Below, piece by piece: positions 36,076 through 47,560 of a stretch of 64,000 nucleotides of DNA. Below the pieces are notes generated by a model. It was not told the origin of the DNA, did no database searches, and saw only the letters and a program-made list of their open reading frames with translations. The stretch is taken from contig CAVSJR010000005.1 of the NCBI GenBank assembly GCA_963728285.1, forward strand, positions 310,001 through 374,000. Reading direction: 5' to 3'. The stretch comes from CAVSJR01 sp963728285. GTDB taxonomy: Bacteria; Actinomycetota; UBA4738; HRBIN12. The translations under genes were made by a program, and so were the position numbers. Each line of letters begins with the position of its first letter. Positions within the stretch are counted from its first letter, which is position 1.

Positions 36076-36833
36076 TCCGCGTGCTCCGTGCGGAGATCTT
36101 CAAGCTGCGGACGACGCGCCTCATCCTCGGCCTGTTGCTCGCGGCGACCGCGCTCGTGCTGCTCGGCGTCGTCGCACAGCTGGCGCTGCAGAACAACGCG
36201 GAGCTGCGGGCCCAGGGGGCCGTCGTTCGCGTGCGGACGCAGGAGGATCTCCGGCTGCTGCTGAGCGCCAACGCGTCCATCGCGCTCTTCACGCTCGTGC
36301 TCGGCGTGACCTCGATGACGGGGGAGCATCGCTACGGGACGATGGCGTCGACCTTCCTCGCCGAGCCGAGGCGGTGGCGCGTCGTCGCCGGCAAGCTCGC
36401 CGCCACGGCCCTCGTCGGCGCGGCCTTCGGCGCCGTCGTCGCCGCGGTGGCGACCGTCGTCGCCGTCGCGTGGCTCGCGATCTCGGGCGGGCCCGTGCCG
36501 TTCGGGCGGAGCGTGCTCCTCGCGCTCCTGCTGACGCCGCCGGCGACCGGGCTGGTCGCGTCCCTCGGGGTGGTGATCGGCGCGGCCGTCAGGAATCAGC
36601 TCGCCGCGATCCTCGCGGCGCTCGGCTGGGTGCTGGTCGTCGAGAACCTGATCTCCGCGATCGTGCCGTGGGCGGGGAAGTGGCTGCCGTACACCGGCGC
36701 GCTCGGCGCGATCGCCGGCGCGGGGGCGTCCGGAGACCTGTTGTCTCCGTGGGCGGGCGGCCTCCTGCTGGTCGGATACGTCGCGGCGTTCGGGGCGGTC
36801 GCCGTCTGGATCGTCGAGCGCCGGGACGTCTGA
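36072..36833 (+). CDS. ABC-2 type permease
   Basis: 253 residues with six predicted helices (for example LILGLLLAATALVLLGVVAQ; IALFTLVLGVTSMTGEHRYGT; GAAFGAVVAAVATVVAVAWL). The cytosolic sequence GEHRYGTMASTFLAEPRRW after helix 2 is typical of ABC-2 permeases and contacts the ATPase. The ATG overlaps the ATPase stop by 4 bases. It is convergent with the DHA2 exporter gene; a terminator-like hairpin lies between them. Confidence 0.88.
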   Translation: MIRVLRAEIFKLRTTRLILGLLLAATALVLLGVVAQLALQNNAELRAQGAVVRVRTQEDLRLLLSANASIALFTLVLGVTSMTGEHRYGTMASTFLAEPRRWRVVAGKLAATALVGAAFGAVVAAVATVVAVAWLAISGGPVPFGRSVLLALLLTPPATGLVASLGVVIGAAVRNQLAAILAALGWVLVVENLISAIVPWAGKWLPYTGALGAIAGAGASGDLLSPWAGGLLLVGYVAAFGAVAVWIVERRDV

Positions 36834-36867
36834 CGGCGCGCGGCGTCTGACGGCACCGGCACGTCCG

Positions 36868-36885
36868 ACCGCGCGAGCGCGCGGT
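36868..36885. terminator. Hairpin between convergent permease and DHA2 genes
   Basis: ACCGCGCG and CGCGCGGT form a perfect 8-bp stem with a 2-base loop in the 85-base convergent gap. It could serve both strands, but no T runs follow. GCGTCTGACGGC is also repeated directly just upstream (36827-36853 region). Confidence 0.4.
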
Positions 36886-36918
36886 GCCCGTCCATCTCGA
36901 ACGGGACGTCGTCCCGGG

Positions 36919-38491
36919 TCAGATCTCGACGGGCTGCGCGCCCGTCGCCTCCACGCGGACATCTCGGTGCGCGGCGCCGGGGATGAACCGATTCGCGACA
37001 ACGGCCGCCAGGAACAAGACGACGGCGGCGACGACCAGGGCCACCGTGAAGCCGCTCAGGAACGCGTCGTTGAACGCCGCGTGGACCCGCGCGACCTGCT
37101 CCGGGGGGAGGGCCCCCAGGAGGCTGGGATCGAGGCGGCCGTGCCCGGCCGCCGCCTCGATCGCGCTCGCCTGCGAGGGCGGGAGCTGGAGGCCCGCGAG
37201 GGCGGGCCGGAGGGTCGAGCTGAGCCGCGTCGTCAGGATCGTTCCGAGCAGCGCGATGCCGAAGACGCCACCCACCTCGCGGCTGGTGTTCGTCATCGCG
37301 GACCCGAGTCCCGCCCGCTGGGGCCCGACGGCGTTCATCACCGCCGCGGTCATCGGCGCCATCGTCGGCTCCGAGCCCGACGCCCATCATCACGAAGAGC
37401 GGGACGAGGACCCAGTAGGGCGTCGTCTCGGTGATCCGGCTCATCAGCAGGAGCCCGGTCCCGGCCAGCGCGAGCCCGAACGTCATCGGGGCCCTCGACC
37501 CGTGGCGCTGCGCGTACCGGCCCGCGTTCGGCGCCACGATGATGATCATGGCCGTCAGGGGGAGGAACCGCAGCCCCGTCGAGAACGCGGAATAGCCGCG
37601 GATCAGCTGCATGTACAGGCTCATGAAGAAGAAGATGCCGAACATCCCGAAGGACACGGAGAACGCCACGGTGTTGCCGGCGCTGAACGCCGGCACCCGG
37701 AAGAACGACAGGGGAAGCATCGCGTGGGGGGCTCGATGCTCCCACGCGAGCAGGGCGACGATCAGCGCCGCGCCGAGTCCGAGGCTCGTCAGGATCAGCG
37801 GATCGCTCCATCCTCGCTCGTTCGCCTCGATCAACCCGTACACCAGTCCGAACAGGCCGGCGGTGCCGAGGGCGAGCCCGGGCAGGTCGAGCCTGCGCGC
37901 CTCCTCCGACCGGGACTCTCGGACGACGCGCACGGCCACGAGGAACCCGGCGATGCCGATCGGGACGTTGAGGAAGAACACCGACTCCCAGCCGAAGTTC
38001 TCGACCATCCAGCCGCCGAGGGTGGGGCCGAGCGCCAGCGCGACGCCGGAGACGCCGGCCCAGATCCCGATCGCCTTGGCGCGCTCCTCCGGAGGGAACG
38101 TCACGGTGAGGATCGAGAGCGTGCCCGGCATCAGCATCGCCGCCCCGATGCCCTGCAGGACGCGGAAGACGATCAGCTGGTTGCTGGTCGACGACAGTCC
38201 CGAGCCGAGCGATGCCAGCGTGAAGATCGTCAGGCCGGTCAGGAAGATCCGCTTTCGCCCGAATCGATCCCCGAGCGTTCCGCCCGTGAGGAGCAGCGAC
38301 GCGAACGCGAGCGCGTAGCCGTCGACGATCCATTGAAGCTCGCTCACGCCGGCTCCAAGCTCCCGCGTGAGCGTGGGCAGCGCGACGTTCACGACGGTGT
38401 TGTCCAGCATCGCCATGAACAGGGCGAAGCACATCGTGAGCAGCACGAGGACCTTCTCGCGCGCGTGCTCCCCGGAGAACCCCAGCGTCAT
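36919..38491 (-). CDS. DHA2-family (EmrB/QacA) MFS exporter, with suspected frameshift
   Basis: About 523 residues and fourteen membrane helices. FALFMAMLDNTVVNVALPTL is the DHA2 motif in helix 1, GDRFGRKRIFLTG is motif A and GPTLGGWMVENFGWESVFFLNVPIG is motif C of drug antiporters. It exports small molecules by proton antiport. The frame changes near 37367: dropping one base joins MMGVGLG to TMAPMTAAVMNAVG. ATG 38491 has AGGAG 5 nt upstream and overlaps the stop of the PhnD-like gene by 4 bases, so it is the last gene of a four-gene operon. Confidence 0.9.
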
Positions 38492-39333
38492 CCCGACTCC
38501 TTTTCCTCAGATGATCCCTCGCAACCCACCGGCGGGCCGAATCCTTCCAGCCCGGCGTCCTGGGCCATCAGCGCCATGGCCCGGATGTCGTCGTAGTCCG
38601 AGTCCGCCACCGCCACGAACCCGCGCACGAGGCCGTCGTCCAGGCGACCGCGCGCGGCGGCATCGGCCGCCACCCCGACGATCGCCTCCCGAAGCTCCTC
38701 CCGCAGGGTCGCCGGAAGCCGCGCGGCCGCCACGACCGGCTGGATCGTCGAGGGCCCGAGCTCGTCGACCACCTTGAGCTGCTCGGCCAGATCCGGATGG
38801 CGGCGCAGCTCGATCTCCAGGACCTGGGAGTCCACGGCCGATGCGTCGGCGTCGCCCGATGCCACGGCCCTGATGGAGCGCTGGTGGTAGCCCGTCTCGA
38901 CGACTCGGCCGAAGAAGCCCCGCGTCTCCCCCATGGAGGCGAGCGTGGCCCTGGTGATGCCGTAGCCGGACTGGGAGTCGGGCTCGTTGAACGCCCAGGA
39001 CGCGCCGCGAAGATCCGCGAAGCACGTGGCGGAGCTGTCGCGGCGCACGAGGACGTCCGAGTAGTAGATCGGGAGGCCGCCGTAGCGATCCCCGTCGAGG
39101 ATCGGTGCCGCGAGCGGCTCGACGATCGGCCGGTCTCCCTCGGAGAGCCGCACGTAGGGGAGGCCGCAGATGAAGGCGACGTCCTCCTCGCCTCCCTCCA
39201 GCCGATCGTAGCCCCCGCCGTCCACGAGCTCGACGGCGCAGCCGAGGGCGCGACCCACCGACTCCGCGACCGCCTCGTAGACGGGACGAACGTTCGGGGC
39301 GAGGTAGGTGGCGAACGTGATCCGCCGGGCCAC
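38488..39333 (-). CDS. PhnD/SsuA-like solute-binding protein without signal peptide
   Basis: 281 residues. ITFATYLAPNVRPVYEAVAESVGRALG, VAFICGLPYVRL, and WAFNEPDSQSGYGITRATL follow the pattern of phosphonate/thiamine-type binding proteins (two-lobed periplasmic-binding fold). The protein begins MARRITFATYL, with no signal peptide or lipobox, so it may stay in the cytoplasm as a ligand sensor. It lies between an ABC-2 exporter and a DHA2 exporter, not with an importer permease. It starts 4 bases after the DrrB-like permease gene. Confidence 0.78.
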   Translation of the reverse strand: MARRITFATYLAPNVRPVYEAVAESVGRALGCAVELVDGGGYDRLEGGEEDVAFICGLPYVRLSEGDRPIVEPLAAPILDGDRYGGLPIYYSDVLVRRDSSATCFADLRGASWAFNEPDSQSGYGITRATLASMGETRGFFGRVVETGYHQRSIRAVASGDADASAVDSQVLEIELRRHPDLAEQLKVVDELGPSTIQPVVAAARLPATLREELREAIVGVAADAAARGRLDDGLVRGFVAVADSDYDDIRAMALMAQDAGLEGFGPPVGCEGSSEEKESG

Positions 39334-39337
39334 GGGA

Positions 39338-40195
39338 CTAGGCGTTCTTCCGATACATCCTGATGGCGAGCGGCACGAAGACGCCGAGCAGGCCCGCGAT
39401 CCACAGCGCCGACCACAGGAGGAGCGTGGTCGTGGTGTGTCCGAGCAGCATCCGCTCGGCCGGTGTGTCGTTGCCGAGCGTGAGGGCGCGCAGCGTGTTG
39501 GCCCAGATCGTGACGGGGTTTGCGTTGGCCACGGCCTGGAGCCACCCGGGCATGCTCGAGACCGGGACGAAGGCGGAGCTCGCGAACGTCAGCGGGAAGA
39601 TCCACACGAAGCTCGCCGCCTGCACCGACTCCGTATCCTTGATCCGAAGGCCGATCGTCGCCGAGATCCAGGAGAACGTGAACCCGACGAGCACGGCGAG
39701 CGCGATGGCGAGGATCGCGAAGAACGGACCTCCCTCGAAACGGAACCCGACGAAGTAGCCCACGATCGTCATGAGCAGGACGACGAACAGGTTCCGGCAG
39801 GCGTCGGCGAGGGTGCGGCCCGCCAGGACGGCCGAGCGCGCCATCGGGAGCGATCGGAACCGGTCGATGATGCCCCTGCTCAAGTCCGTGGCGAGCCCGA
39901 CGCCGGTCTGCGTGGCGCCGAAGATCGCCGTCTGGACGAAGATCCCCGGCATGAGATAGCTGACGTAGTTGATCGTCGGCGGCAGCGACTGTTGGATCGC
40001 GCCTCCGAAGACGTAGCGAAACAGCACGACGAACATCACGGGCTGGACCGTGGAGAACACGAGCAGCGTCGGGATGCGGATGTACTGGAGCAGGTTCCGC
40101 CTCGTCAGGATGGCGGCGTCGTGCAGGGCGAACCGGACCCGCTGCCCCGGACCGATTCGTGCGGGACGAACGCCGTCGACCGTCGTGGCGCTCAT
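39338..40195 (-). CDS. ABC-2 permease (DrrB-like)
   Basis: 285 residues with six helices. AILTRRNLLQYIRIPTLLVFSTVQPVMFVVLF, MPGIFVQTAIFGATQTGVGLATDLSRGIIDRFRSLPM, and the PLTFASSAFVPVSSMPGWLQ loop are typical of the daunorubicin-resistance permease group. It exports a hydrophobic compound together with the ATPase encoded upstream. ATG 40195 follows GGGAGG by 5 nt. No stop codon separates this frame from the C-terminal part of the ATPase, so a fused polypeptide is possible; the good internal ribosome site argues for two proteins. Confidence 0.88.
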   Translation of the reverse strand: MSATTVDGVRPARIGPGQRVRFALHDAAILTRRNLLQYIRIPTLLVFSTVQPVMFVVLFRYVFGGAIQQSLPPTINYVSYLMPGIFVQTAIFGATQTGVGLATDLSRGIIDRFRSLPMARSAVLAGRTLADACRNLFVVLLMTIVGYFVGFRFEGGPFFAILAIALAVLVGFTFSWISATIGLRIKDTESVQAASFVWIFPLTFASSAFVPVSSMPGWLQAVANANPVTIWANTLRALTLGNDTPAERMLLGHTTTTLLLWSALWIAGLLGVFVPLAIRMYRKNA

Positions 40196-41213
40196 CGCTG
40201 CCTCCCGCCCTCGGCCGGCATCCTGGGGCGCATCACGGTTCGCCTTCGAGTCGTCGTCTGCCACGGCCTCGGCCGAGCGGCCCGTCAGCCGGAGGAAGAC
40301 GTCGTCGAGGGTCGGACGGTGGAGCGCGACGTCGGCGAGCACCACCCCCTCCGCGTCGAGGCGCCGAACCGCCTCGGTCAACACGCTCGCGCCATCGGTC
40401 CCTGCGGGGATCGAGATCTGCCCCGAGGCGTTATCGACCTGCGCTCCGCCGGGCCCCAGACCGAGCACCGCGCCCGCGGCGGCGGCGATCCTCGCTCGAT
40501 CGGCGACCCGGAGATCGAGCACGTCGCCTCCCACGCGGGCCTTGAGCTCGTCGGCCGTTCCCTCGGCGATCACCTTGCCCACGTCGATCACGGCGATTCG
40601 GTCGGCGAGGACATCGGCCTCCTCCAGGTATTGCGTCGTCAGCAGGAGCGTCGTCCCCTCCTTCTGCCAACTCGCGGATGATGTCCCACAGCTCGAACCG
40701 GCTACGCGGGTCGAGCCCGGTGGTCGGCTCGTCGAGGAAGAGGACGCGGGGACGGGCGACCAGGCTGGCGCCGAGGTCGAGTCGGCGTCGCATGCCGCCC
40801 GAATACGTCTTGGCCGTTCGATCGGCCGCATCGGTGAGCTCGAATCGCTCCAACACCGATTCGGCACGCTCGCGCGCCTCCGCCTTGTCGAGGTGATAGA
40901 GGCGTCCGACCATCTCCAGGTTCTCGAGGCCCGTCAGGTTCTCGTCCACGGCGGCGTACTGGCCCGCGAGGCCGATCACCGACCGGAGGATCTCGGCGTC
41001 GCGGACGACGTCGAACCCCGCCACGGTCGCCCGCCCCTCGTCCGCGTCGAGCAGGGTGGTCAGGATCCGCACGGCCGTGGTCTTGCCCGCGCCGTTCGGG
41101 CCGAGCAGGCCCAGGATCTTCCCCTCGCCGACCGCCAGATCGACCCCGTCCAGCGCCACGACGTCCTTGTATCGCTTGCGGAGGCCCTCGGCCTCGATGA
41201 TCGGCTGATCCAT
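40192..41213 (-). CDS. ABC exporter ATPase (DrrA-like), with suspected frameshift
   Basis: About 340 residues. Walker A GPNGAGKTTAVRIL, signature YSGGMRRRLDLGASL and Walker B VLFLDEPTTGLDP; the Q-loop segment is GLAGQYAAVDENLTG, as in DrrA. The C-terminal half carries the DrrA regulatory tail ending DDVFLRLTGRSAEAV. The frame changes near 40660-40666: dropping one base joins DIIRELAE to EGTTLLLTTQYLEEADVLA. From there the frame runs without stop into the permease. A TGA that overlaps the permease ATG (bases 40194-40192) would be its natural end if one more base error lies in the tail. ATG 41213 has GGGGAG 3 nt upstream. Confidence 0.85.
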
Positions 41214-41409
41214 GCGCTCCCCGGCACTAGAACGACGCGTCCGGCTCGATCTCGTCAATGCTGCCATAGATCCCCGCATGCCATCGTTTCCGCAGCTCGA
41301 AGGCGTTGTAATCAAGATTGCGAAGCGGGAATGAGCGACGGACGCGATGTGTTATTCCACATGCCCGGACGCAGAAGGTCGCCGGGCCTACTTCCAGGAG
41401 ACGAGGAAC

Positions 41410-43771
<2,362 letters not shown>

Positions 43772-43775
43772 TCGA

Positions 43776-43819
43776 ACGCCGGAGCGGCGTGCCCCGCGTG
43801 GGGGGGGCCGCTCCGGCGT
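43776..43819. terminator. Convergent terminator between lon and the aminotransferase gene
   Basis: ACGCCGGAGCGGC (43776-43788) and GCCGCTCCGGCGT (43807-43819) form a perfect 13-bp stem with an 18-nt loop that contains a run of eight G. A short TTT follows at 43836. It fills the 68-base gap between the two convergent genes and could stop both transcripts. Confidence 0.6.
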
Positions 43820-43839
43820 CGGGCCGACGCCGTCGTTTC

Positions 43840-45195
43840 CTAGTCGAACAGGTCGCCGGCGGCCTGCGCGAAGACCTCCGTGTGACGATCGACGTCCTCG
43901 GCGCTCGTCGCGGGAGACATCAACGCCATGTTGTGGAACGGCGTCAGCAGGATGCCGCGGTTCAGCAGGTACAGGTGGATGAACGCGTCGAGATCGTCGT
44001 CCAGCCCCTCCGCCGCCTCGGTTCCCGTGCGAGGGCGGTTCGGCCGGAACAGGTATTCGGTTCGGCATCCGAGCTGGGTGATGTGCCACGGCAACGATCG
44101 TTCGTCGATGGTCGCCTGCACGCCCTCGGTGAACCGGTCGCACAGGGCGATCATGCGCTCGAACGCCTCGTCGGTGAGCACGCTCTCGAGCGTCGCTCGC
44201 ATCGCGTGCAGCGACAGGGCGTTGCCGGCGAGCGTGCCTCCGATGCCGCCGACGTCGGCCTCCTTCCAGATCGTGGAGGCCACGACGCGATCGGCAACCT
44301 CGTCGCTCAGGCCGTACGCGGCCGCGGGGACGCCGCTCGCGAGGGTCTTGCCGATGGTGAGGATGTCCGGCTCGAGCCCGTACGCCGCGGTATAGCCGCC
44401 GGGTCCCGCGCAGATCGTGTGCGTCTCATCGATCACGAGCAGCGTCCCCGTTCGTCGCGTGATCTCGCGGAGCGCCTCGTGGTATCCGGGGTCCGGGAGC
44501 ACGATGCCGATGTTCGTCAGCGCCGGCTCCGCGAGCACGCAGGCCACGTCGCCCGGCTGGAGCGCGCGCTCGAGCGCATCGAGGTCGTTCCACTCGATGA
44601 CCTTCGTCGTGACCGACGGATCGACCTGCGGTCCCACGCTGCCGTGCCGGGGCTCCACGCGGCCGTCGGAACCGAGCGTCGCCACGGTCTCGTCGACCGA
44701 CCCGTGATAGTTCCAGTTGTAGACGAGTATCTTCGGCCGCTCGGTGATCGCTCGGGCGAGCCGGAGAACGAACCGGTTCGCGTCGGTCGCGGTGAGGCAG
44801 AACTGCCAGTACGGGAGGCCGAAGCGGCGGGCCATCTCCCCCCCGACCCAGATGGAGTCCTCGGTCGGAAGCATCAGGGTGATGCCGTGGCGGGCCTGCT
44901 CGGCGACTGCATCGGCGGAGACTTTGGGCGAGTGACCCGCCATCGCCCCGGTGTCACCGAGGCAGAGATCGATGTAGGTGTTGTCGTCGACGTCGGTGAA
45001 GCTGGCACCCTCCGCGTCGGCGACGAACACCGGATAGGCGCCCGGCCAGCGCGTCATCCAGTTCATCGGGACGCCGTACAGCAACGACGCCTTCGCGCGC
45101 TCGGAGAGCTCACGGGACCGGGGGTGGTCGTCCACGAAGCGCTGCTCCTCGCGCTCCATCAACGTCTTCAGACGGTCTCGGTCCAGGATGCTCAA
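43840..45195 (-). CDS. Class III aminotransferase (glutamate-1-semialdehyde aminomutase-like)
   Basis: 451 residues. The PLP enzyme pattern of subgroup II/class III is clear: ADAEGASFTDVDDNTYIDLCLGDTGAMAGHSP, LLVIDETHTICAGPGGYTAAYG (PLP Asp) and DILTIGKTLASGVPAAAYG with the Schiff-base Lys. The family includes HemL, but hem genes are not near and TLVIDET is replaced by LLVIDETHT, so a different amino substrate is likely. The start is TTG 45195, supported by GGAGG 8 nt upstream; this is the same TTG-AGC-ATC opening as in the GcvT-like gene. Confidence 0.82.
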   Translation of the reverse strand: MSILDRDRLKTLMEREEQRFVDDHPRSRELSERAKASLLYGVPMNWMTRWPGAYPVFVADAEGASFTDVDDNTYIDLCLGDTGAMAGHSPKVSADAVAEQARHGITLMLPTEDSIWVGGEMARRFGLPYWQFCLTATDANRFVLRLARAITERPKILVYNWNYHGSVDETVATLGSDGRVEPRHGSVGPQVDPSVTTKVIEWNDLDALERALQPGDVACVLAEPALTNIGIVLPDPGYHEALREITRRTGTLLVIDETHTICAGPGGYTAAYGLEPDILTIGKTLASGVPAAAYGLSDEVADRVVASTIWKEADVGGIGGTLAGNALSLHAMRATLESVLTDEAFERMIALCDRFTEGVQATIDERSLPWHITQLGCRTEYLFRPNRPRTGTEAAEGLDDDLDAFIHLYLLNRGILLTPFHNMALMSPATSAEDVDRHTEVFAQAAGDLFD

Positions 45196-45350
45196 CGGAA
45201 GGCCCTCCTCAGTGTGCGCGGAACGAGTCGAGGCGAGTGTTCTCGACGCGCGGGAACTCGTCAACCGCTCGGGGGGCCTCGACCGTGCCCGGATCCGCGG
45301 CGTCGACCGCGCTCCGCGACGCCGCCGCCGACGAACGGTGGCCGCGGCGG

Positions 45351-45356
45351 TACCGT
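45351..45356 (+). promoter_or_regulatory. -10-like hexamer of a possible leaderless methyltransferase mRNA
   Basis: TACCGT lies 6 nt before ATG 45363, and no ribosome site is present. Confidence 0.4.
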
Positions 45357-45362
45357 TGATCG

Positions 45363-46236
45363 ATGGCGACCCGCGAGCTGGACGAGCGAGAACCTTCGGC
45401 ACCTGGCGGGCCTGTTCCGCCAGGGGGCGAATCCCGCCGCGGCCGTCTACGACAGCATCGGCCCGGACTTCTTCCTCGCCCTGGCGCCCGGATGGCTGAA
45501 CCTCGGGCTCTGGGAGGGGGACGGAGACGCCGCGGAGGCGCCCATCGCCGTGCGGCGGCTCGTGGAGACGATGGCCGCCGACCTGCCGTCGGGCGGGACG
45601 ATCCTCGATGTCGGCAACGGCCTCGGGGCGCAGGATCCGGTGATCGCGCAGCGATCTCGGCCGCGGCGCCTGGTCGCGATCAACATCACCGAGTCGCAGC
45701 TCGTCGCGGGACGAGATCACCTGCGCGAGGCCGGGGCGTTGCCCGTCAACGCCGACGCGACGAGGCTCCCGATCCGAGACGACGCGGCCGACGGGCTGAT
45801 CAGCGTCGAGGCCGCGTTTCACTTTCCCTCCCGCGCCCGGTTCCTCGCCGAGGCCGCCCGCGTGTTGCGCCCCGGCGGGGTGCTGACGTTCTCCGACATC
45901 CCGACGCAGCGTCTGCCTCGCGGTCCGCTCGAGCTGGTGAGCGGCCTGACCCAGCTCCGCGTGTGGGGACTCCGAACGACCGCCGCGGCGACGTCGCGGG
46001 AGATCCGGGACCTCGTGGAGCGAGCCGGGTTCGTCGACGTGCAGGCGGAGCTGGTGGGATCGCGGGTGATCGCTCCCGCGCTCCGGTTCGTGCGTCGGCG
46101 GCTCGAGGCGGGGGTCGACGCGCCCGCCAGCTACGTCCTGGCGTCCCGCGTCATGCTCTCGCAGGTCGAGCTGCTGTGGCGCCGCGGGGTCATCGACTAC
46201 CTGCTCGTCCGGGCGAGGCGTCCGCAGACCGTTTGA
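45363..46236 (+). CDS. Class I SAM-dependent methyltransferase, with suspected frameshift at the start
   Basis: About 290 residues. ILDVGNGLGAQDPVIAQ is the SAM-binding motif I, LPIRDDAADGLISVEAAFHFPSR is the motif II region, and RVLRPGGVLTFSDIP is motif III; the pattern resembles small-molecule (polyketide or sterol) methyltransferases. The frame that carries the domain has no start codon of its own. ATG 45363, set 6 nt after TACCGT, reads MATRELDE and joins the domain (ENLRHLAGLFRQG) if one base near 45390 is removed. The C-terminus (LLWRRGVIDYLLVRAR) completes the family pattern. Substrate unknown. Confidence 0.8.
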
Positions 46237-46303
46237 CAGGCTCGCGTCGATCGCGAAGGATCGCGTGAAGGCACCCCCGCCCCCGGCCCGGAAGGAGACG
46301 CCC

Positions 46304-46768
46304 ATGAGCCACCGACGTGGTCTCGCCGTCGCGCTCGCCTCGCTCGCGCTGTTCGCCGTGTCGTTCGCAGGACCCGCGGCCTCCGCGAGCCCCGCCGCGT
46401 TCGTCGCCAACCTGCGTGGTGGCGAGCGGGAGGCTCCGGACCTCGGCGATCCGGACGCGAAGGGATCCGCGCTCATCGGCGTGGCGGTCAAGCGGGAGCG
46501 GGTGTGCTGGGCGATTCAGGTCCGCAACATCGAGCTTCCGGCGACCGCCGCTCACCTCCACGCGGGCGCTCGCGACGTCGCCGGTCCCGTCGTGGTCACG
46601 TTGAGCCCGCCGGACGAGGTGGGCGTGTCCGCCGGGTGCACGGAGGTGACCGACGTGGCGCTGCTCAAGGACATCAAGCAGCATTCGCGTCGCTACTACG
46701 TGAACGTGCACAACGATCCGTATCCGAACGGCGCGCTTCGCGGGCAGCTCCTGCCCTTCCAGCACTGA
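46304..46768 (+). CDS. Secreted CHRD-domain protein
   Basis: 154 residues. A Sec signal peptide (RRGLAVALASLALFAVSFAGPAASA) is followed by one CHRD domain: FVANLRGGEREAP, VCWAIQVRNIE, AAHLHAGARDVAGPVVV and YYVNVHNDPYPNGALRGQL. CHRD domains occur in chordin and in many exported bacterial proteins; their ligand is not known. Two Cys (VCWA and GCTE) may form a disulfide. ATG 46304 has GGAGA 5 nt upstream; the ATG-like start at 46265 (GTG) has none. Confidence 0.85.
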   Translation: MSHRRGLAVALASLALFAVSFAGPAASASPAAFVANLRGGEREAPDLGDPDAKGSALIGVAVKRERVCWAIQVRNIELPATAAHLHAGARDVAGPVVVTLSPPDEVGVSAGCTEVTDVALLKDIKQHSRRYYVNVHNDPYPNGALRGQLLPFQH

Positions 46769-46802
46769 GAGGGGTCTCCGGGAGGAGCCCGGGCTCGGCG
46801 TC

Positions 46803-47516
46803 CTAGAGGAGCCCGGTGATCTCGCCGCCGTCGACCTGGACGGCCGATGCCGTGATGAAGCTCGCCTGATCCGAGCACAGGAACGCGACGACGTCGCCGA
46901 AGTCCGCCGGGTCGCCCATCCGGCCGGAGAGGCCCAGGGATCGAGCGCGCTCCGTGGCATGCGTTCCGGGGCACGCGAGGTTGAGGGTGATGGCGTCGCG
47001 GGCGAGGTCCTGCGCCGCGGTCTTCGCCCAGGCCCACAGGCCGGTCCTCGCCGTGTTCGACAGCGCGAGGTCCGGGATCGGCTGTTTGACCGAGCGCGAG
47101 GTGATCAGCACGATGCGTCCCCAGCCGCCACTCCGCATGTGGGGAACGGCGGCGCGCACGAGCCGGATCGACGTCAGCAGGTTCGCGTTGAGCGCCGCCC
47201 GGAGGGCCTCGTCGTCCACCTCGAGGGCCCGGCCCGCGGGCGGACCACCGGCGTTGGCCACGAGGATGTCCAGGCGGCCGAAGCGCTCCACGGCGGCCCG
47301 GACCAGCCGCTCGGGCGCCTCCGGGTCCGTCACGTCGTCGGCCACGGCCAACGCCTCTCCCGGCATCTCGGCCTCGGCCTCGCGGAGGCGGTCGATCCCG
47401 CGGGCGTTGAGCACCACGGAGGCGCCCTCGCGAGACAGCGATGCCGCGGCGGCGCGCCCGAGCCCGCTCGACGAGCCGGTCACCAGCGCCACGCGTCCCG
47501 CGATGCCGAGATCCAT
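46803..47516 (-). CDS. Short-chain dehydrogenase/reductase
   Basis: 237 residues, classical SDR: TGSSSGLGRAAA (nucleotide loop), VANAGGPPAG, ITSRSVKQPIPDLALSNTARTGL and the C-terminal SFITASAVQVDGG. The catalytic Ser is present, but the usual Tyr-x3-Lys reads LSNTARTG, with no Tyr at the expected place, so the active site is unusual or the protein acts on another scheme. Related proteins with this NTAR sequence are annotated as 3-oxoacyl reductase-like. ATG 47516 follows GGGGAGG. Stop to stop it is convergent with the CHRD gene. Confidence 0.82.
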   Translation of the reverse strand: MDLGIAGRVALVTGSSSGLGRAAAASLSREGASVVLNARGIDRLREAEAEMPGEALAVADDVTDPEAPERLVRAAVERFGRLDILVANAGGPPAGRALEVDDEALRAALNANLLTSIRLVRAAVPHMRSGGWGRIVLITSRSVKQPIPDLALSNTARTGLWAWAKTAAQDLARDAITLNLACPGTHATERARSLGLSGRMGDPADFGDVVAFLCSDQASFITASAVQVDGGEITGLL

Positions 47517-47560
47517 GATCGTCGCCTCCCCCCGAAGGCTGCCGTGCGGCGGTCCGACCC

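Noticed and set aside
41227..41330. Minus-strand peptide ending GSIDEIEPDASF just before the DrrA-like gene
   Set aside because: It looks less random than other shadows, but the frame has no start codon near by and runs into the antisense of lon; kept as non-coding upstream DNA.
41214..41409. HspR (HAIR) operator before lon
   Set aside because: No CTTGAGT-N7-ACTCAAG or close variant; only a short ATGTG/CACAT repeat at 41347-41362, which is too weak to list.
43840..46491. 883-codon minus-strand frame starting upstream of the aminotransferase
   Set aside because: The frame upstream of TTG 45195 is antisense to the methyltransferase gene and has no domain; the TTG has a good ribosome site.
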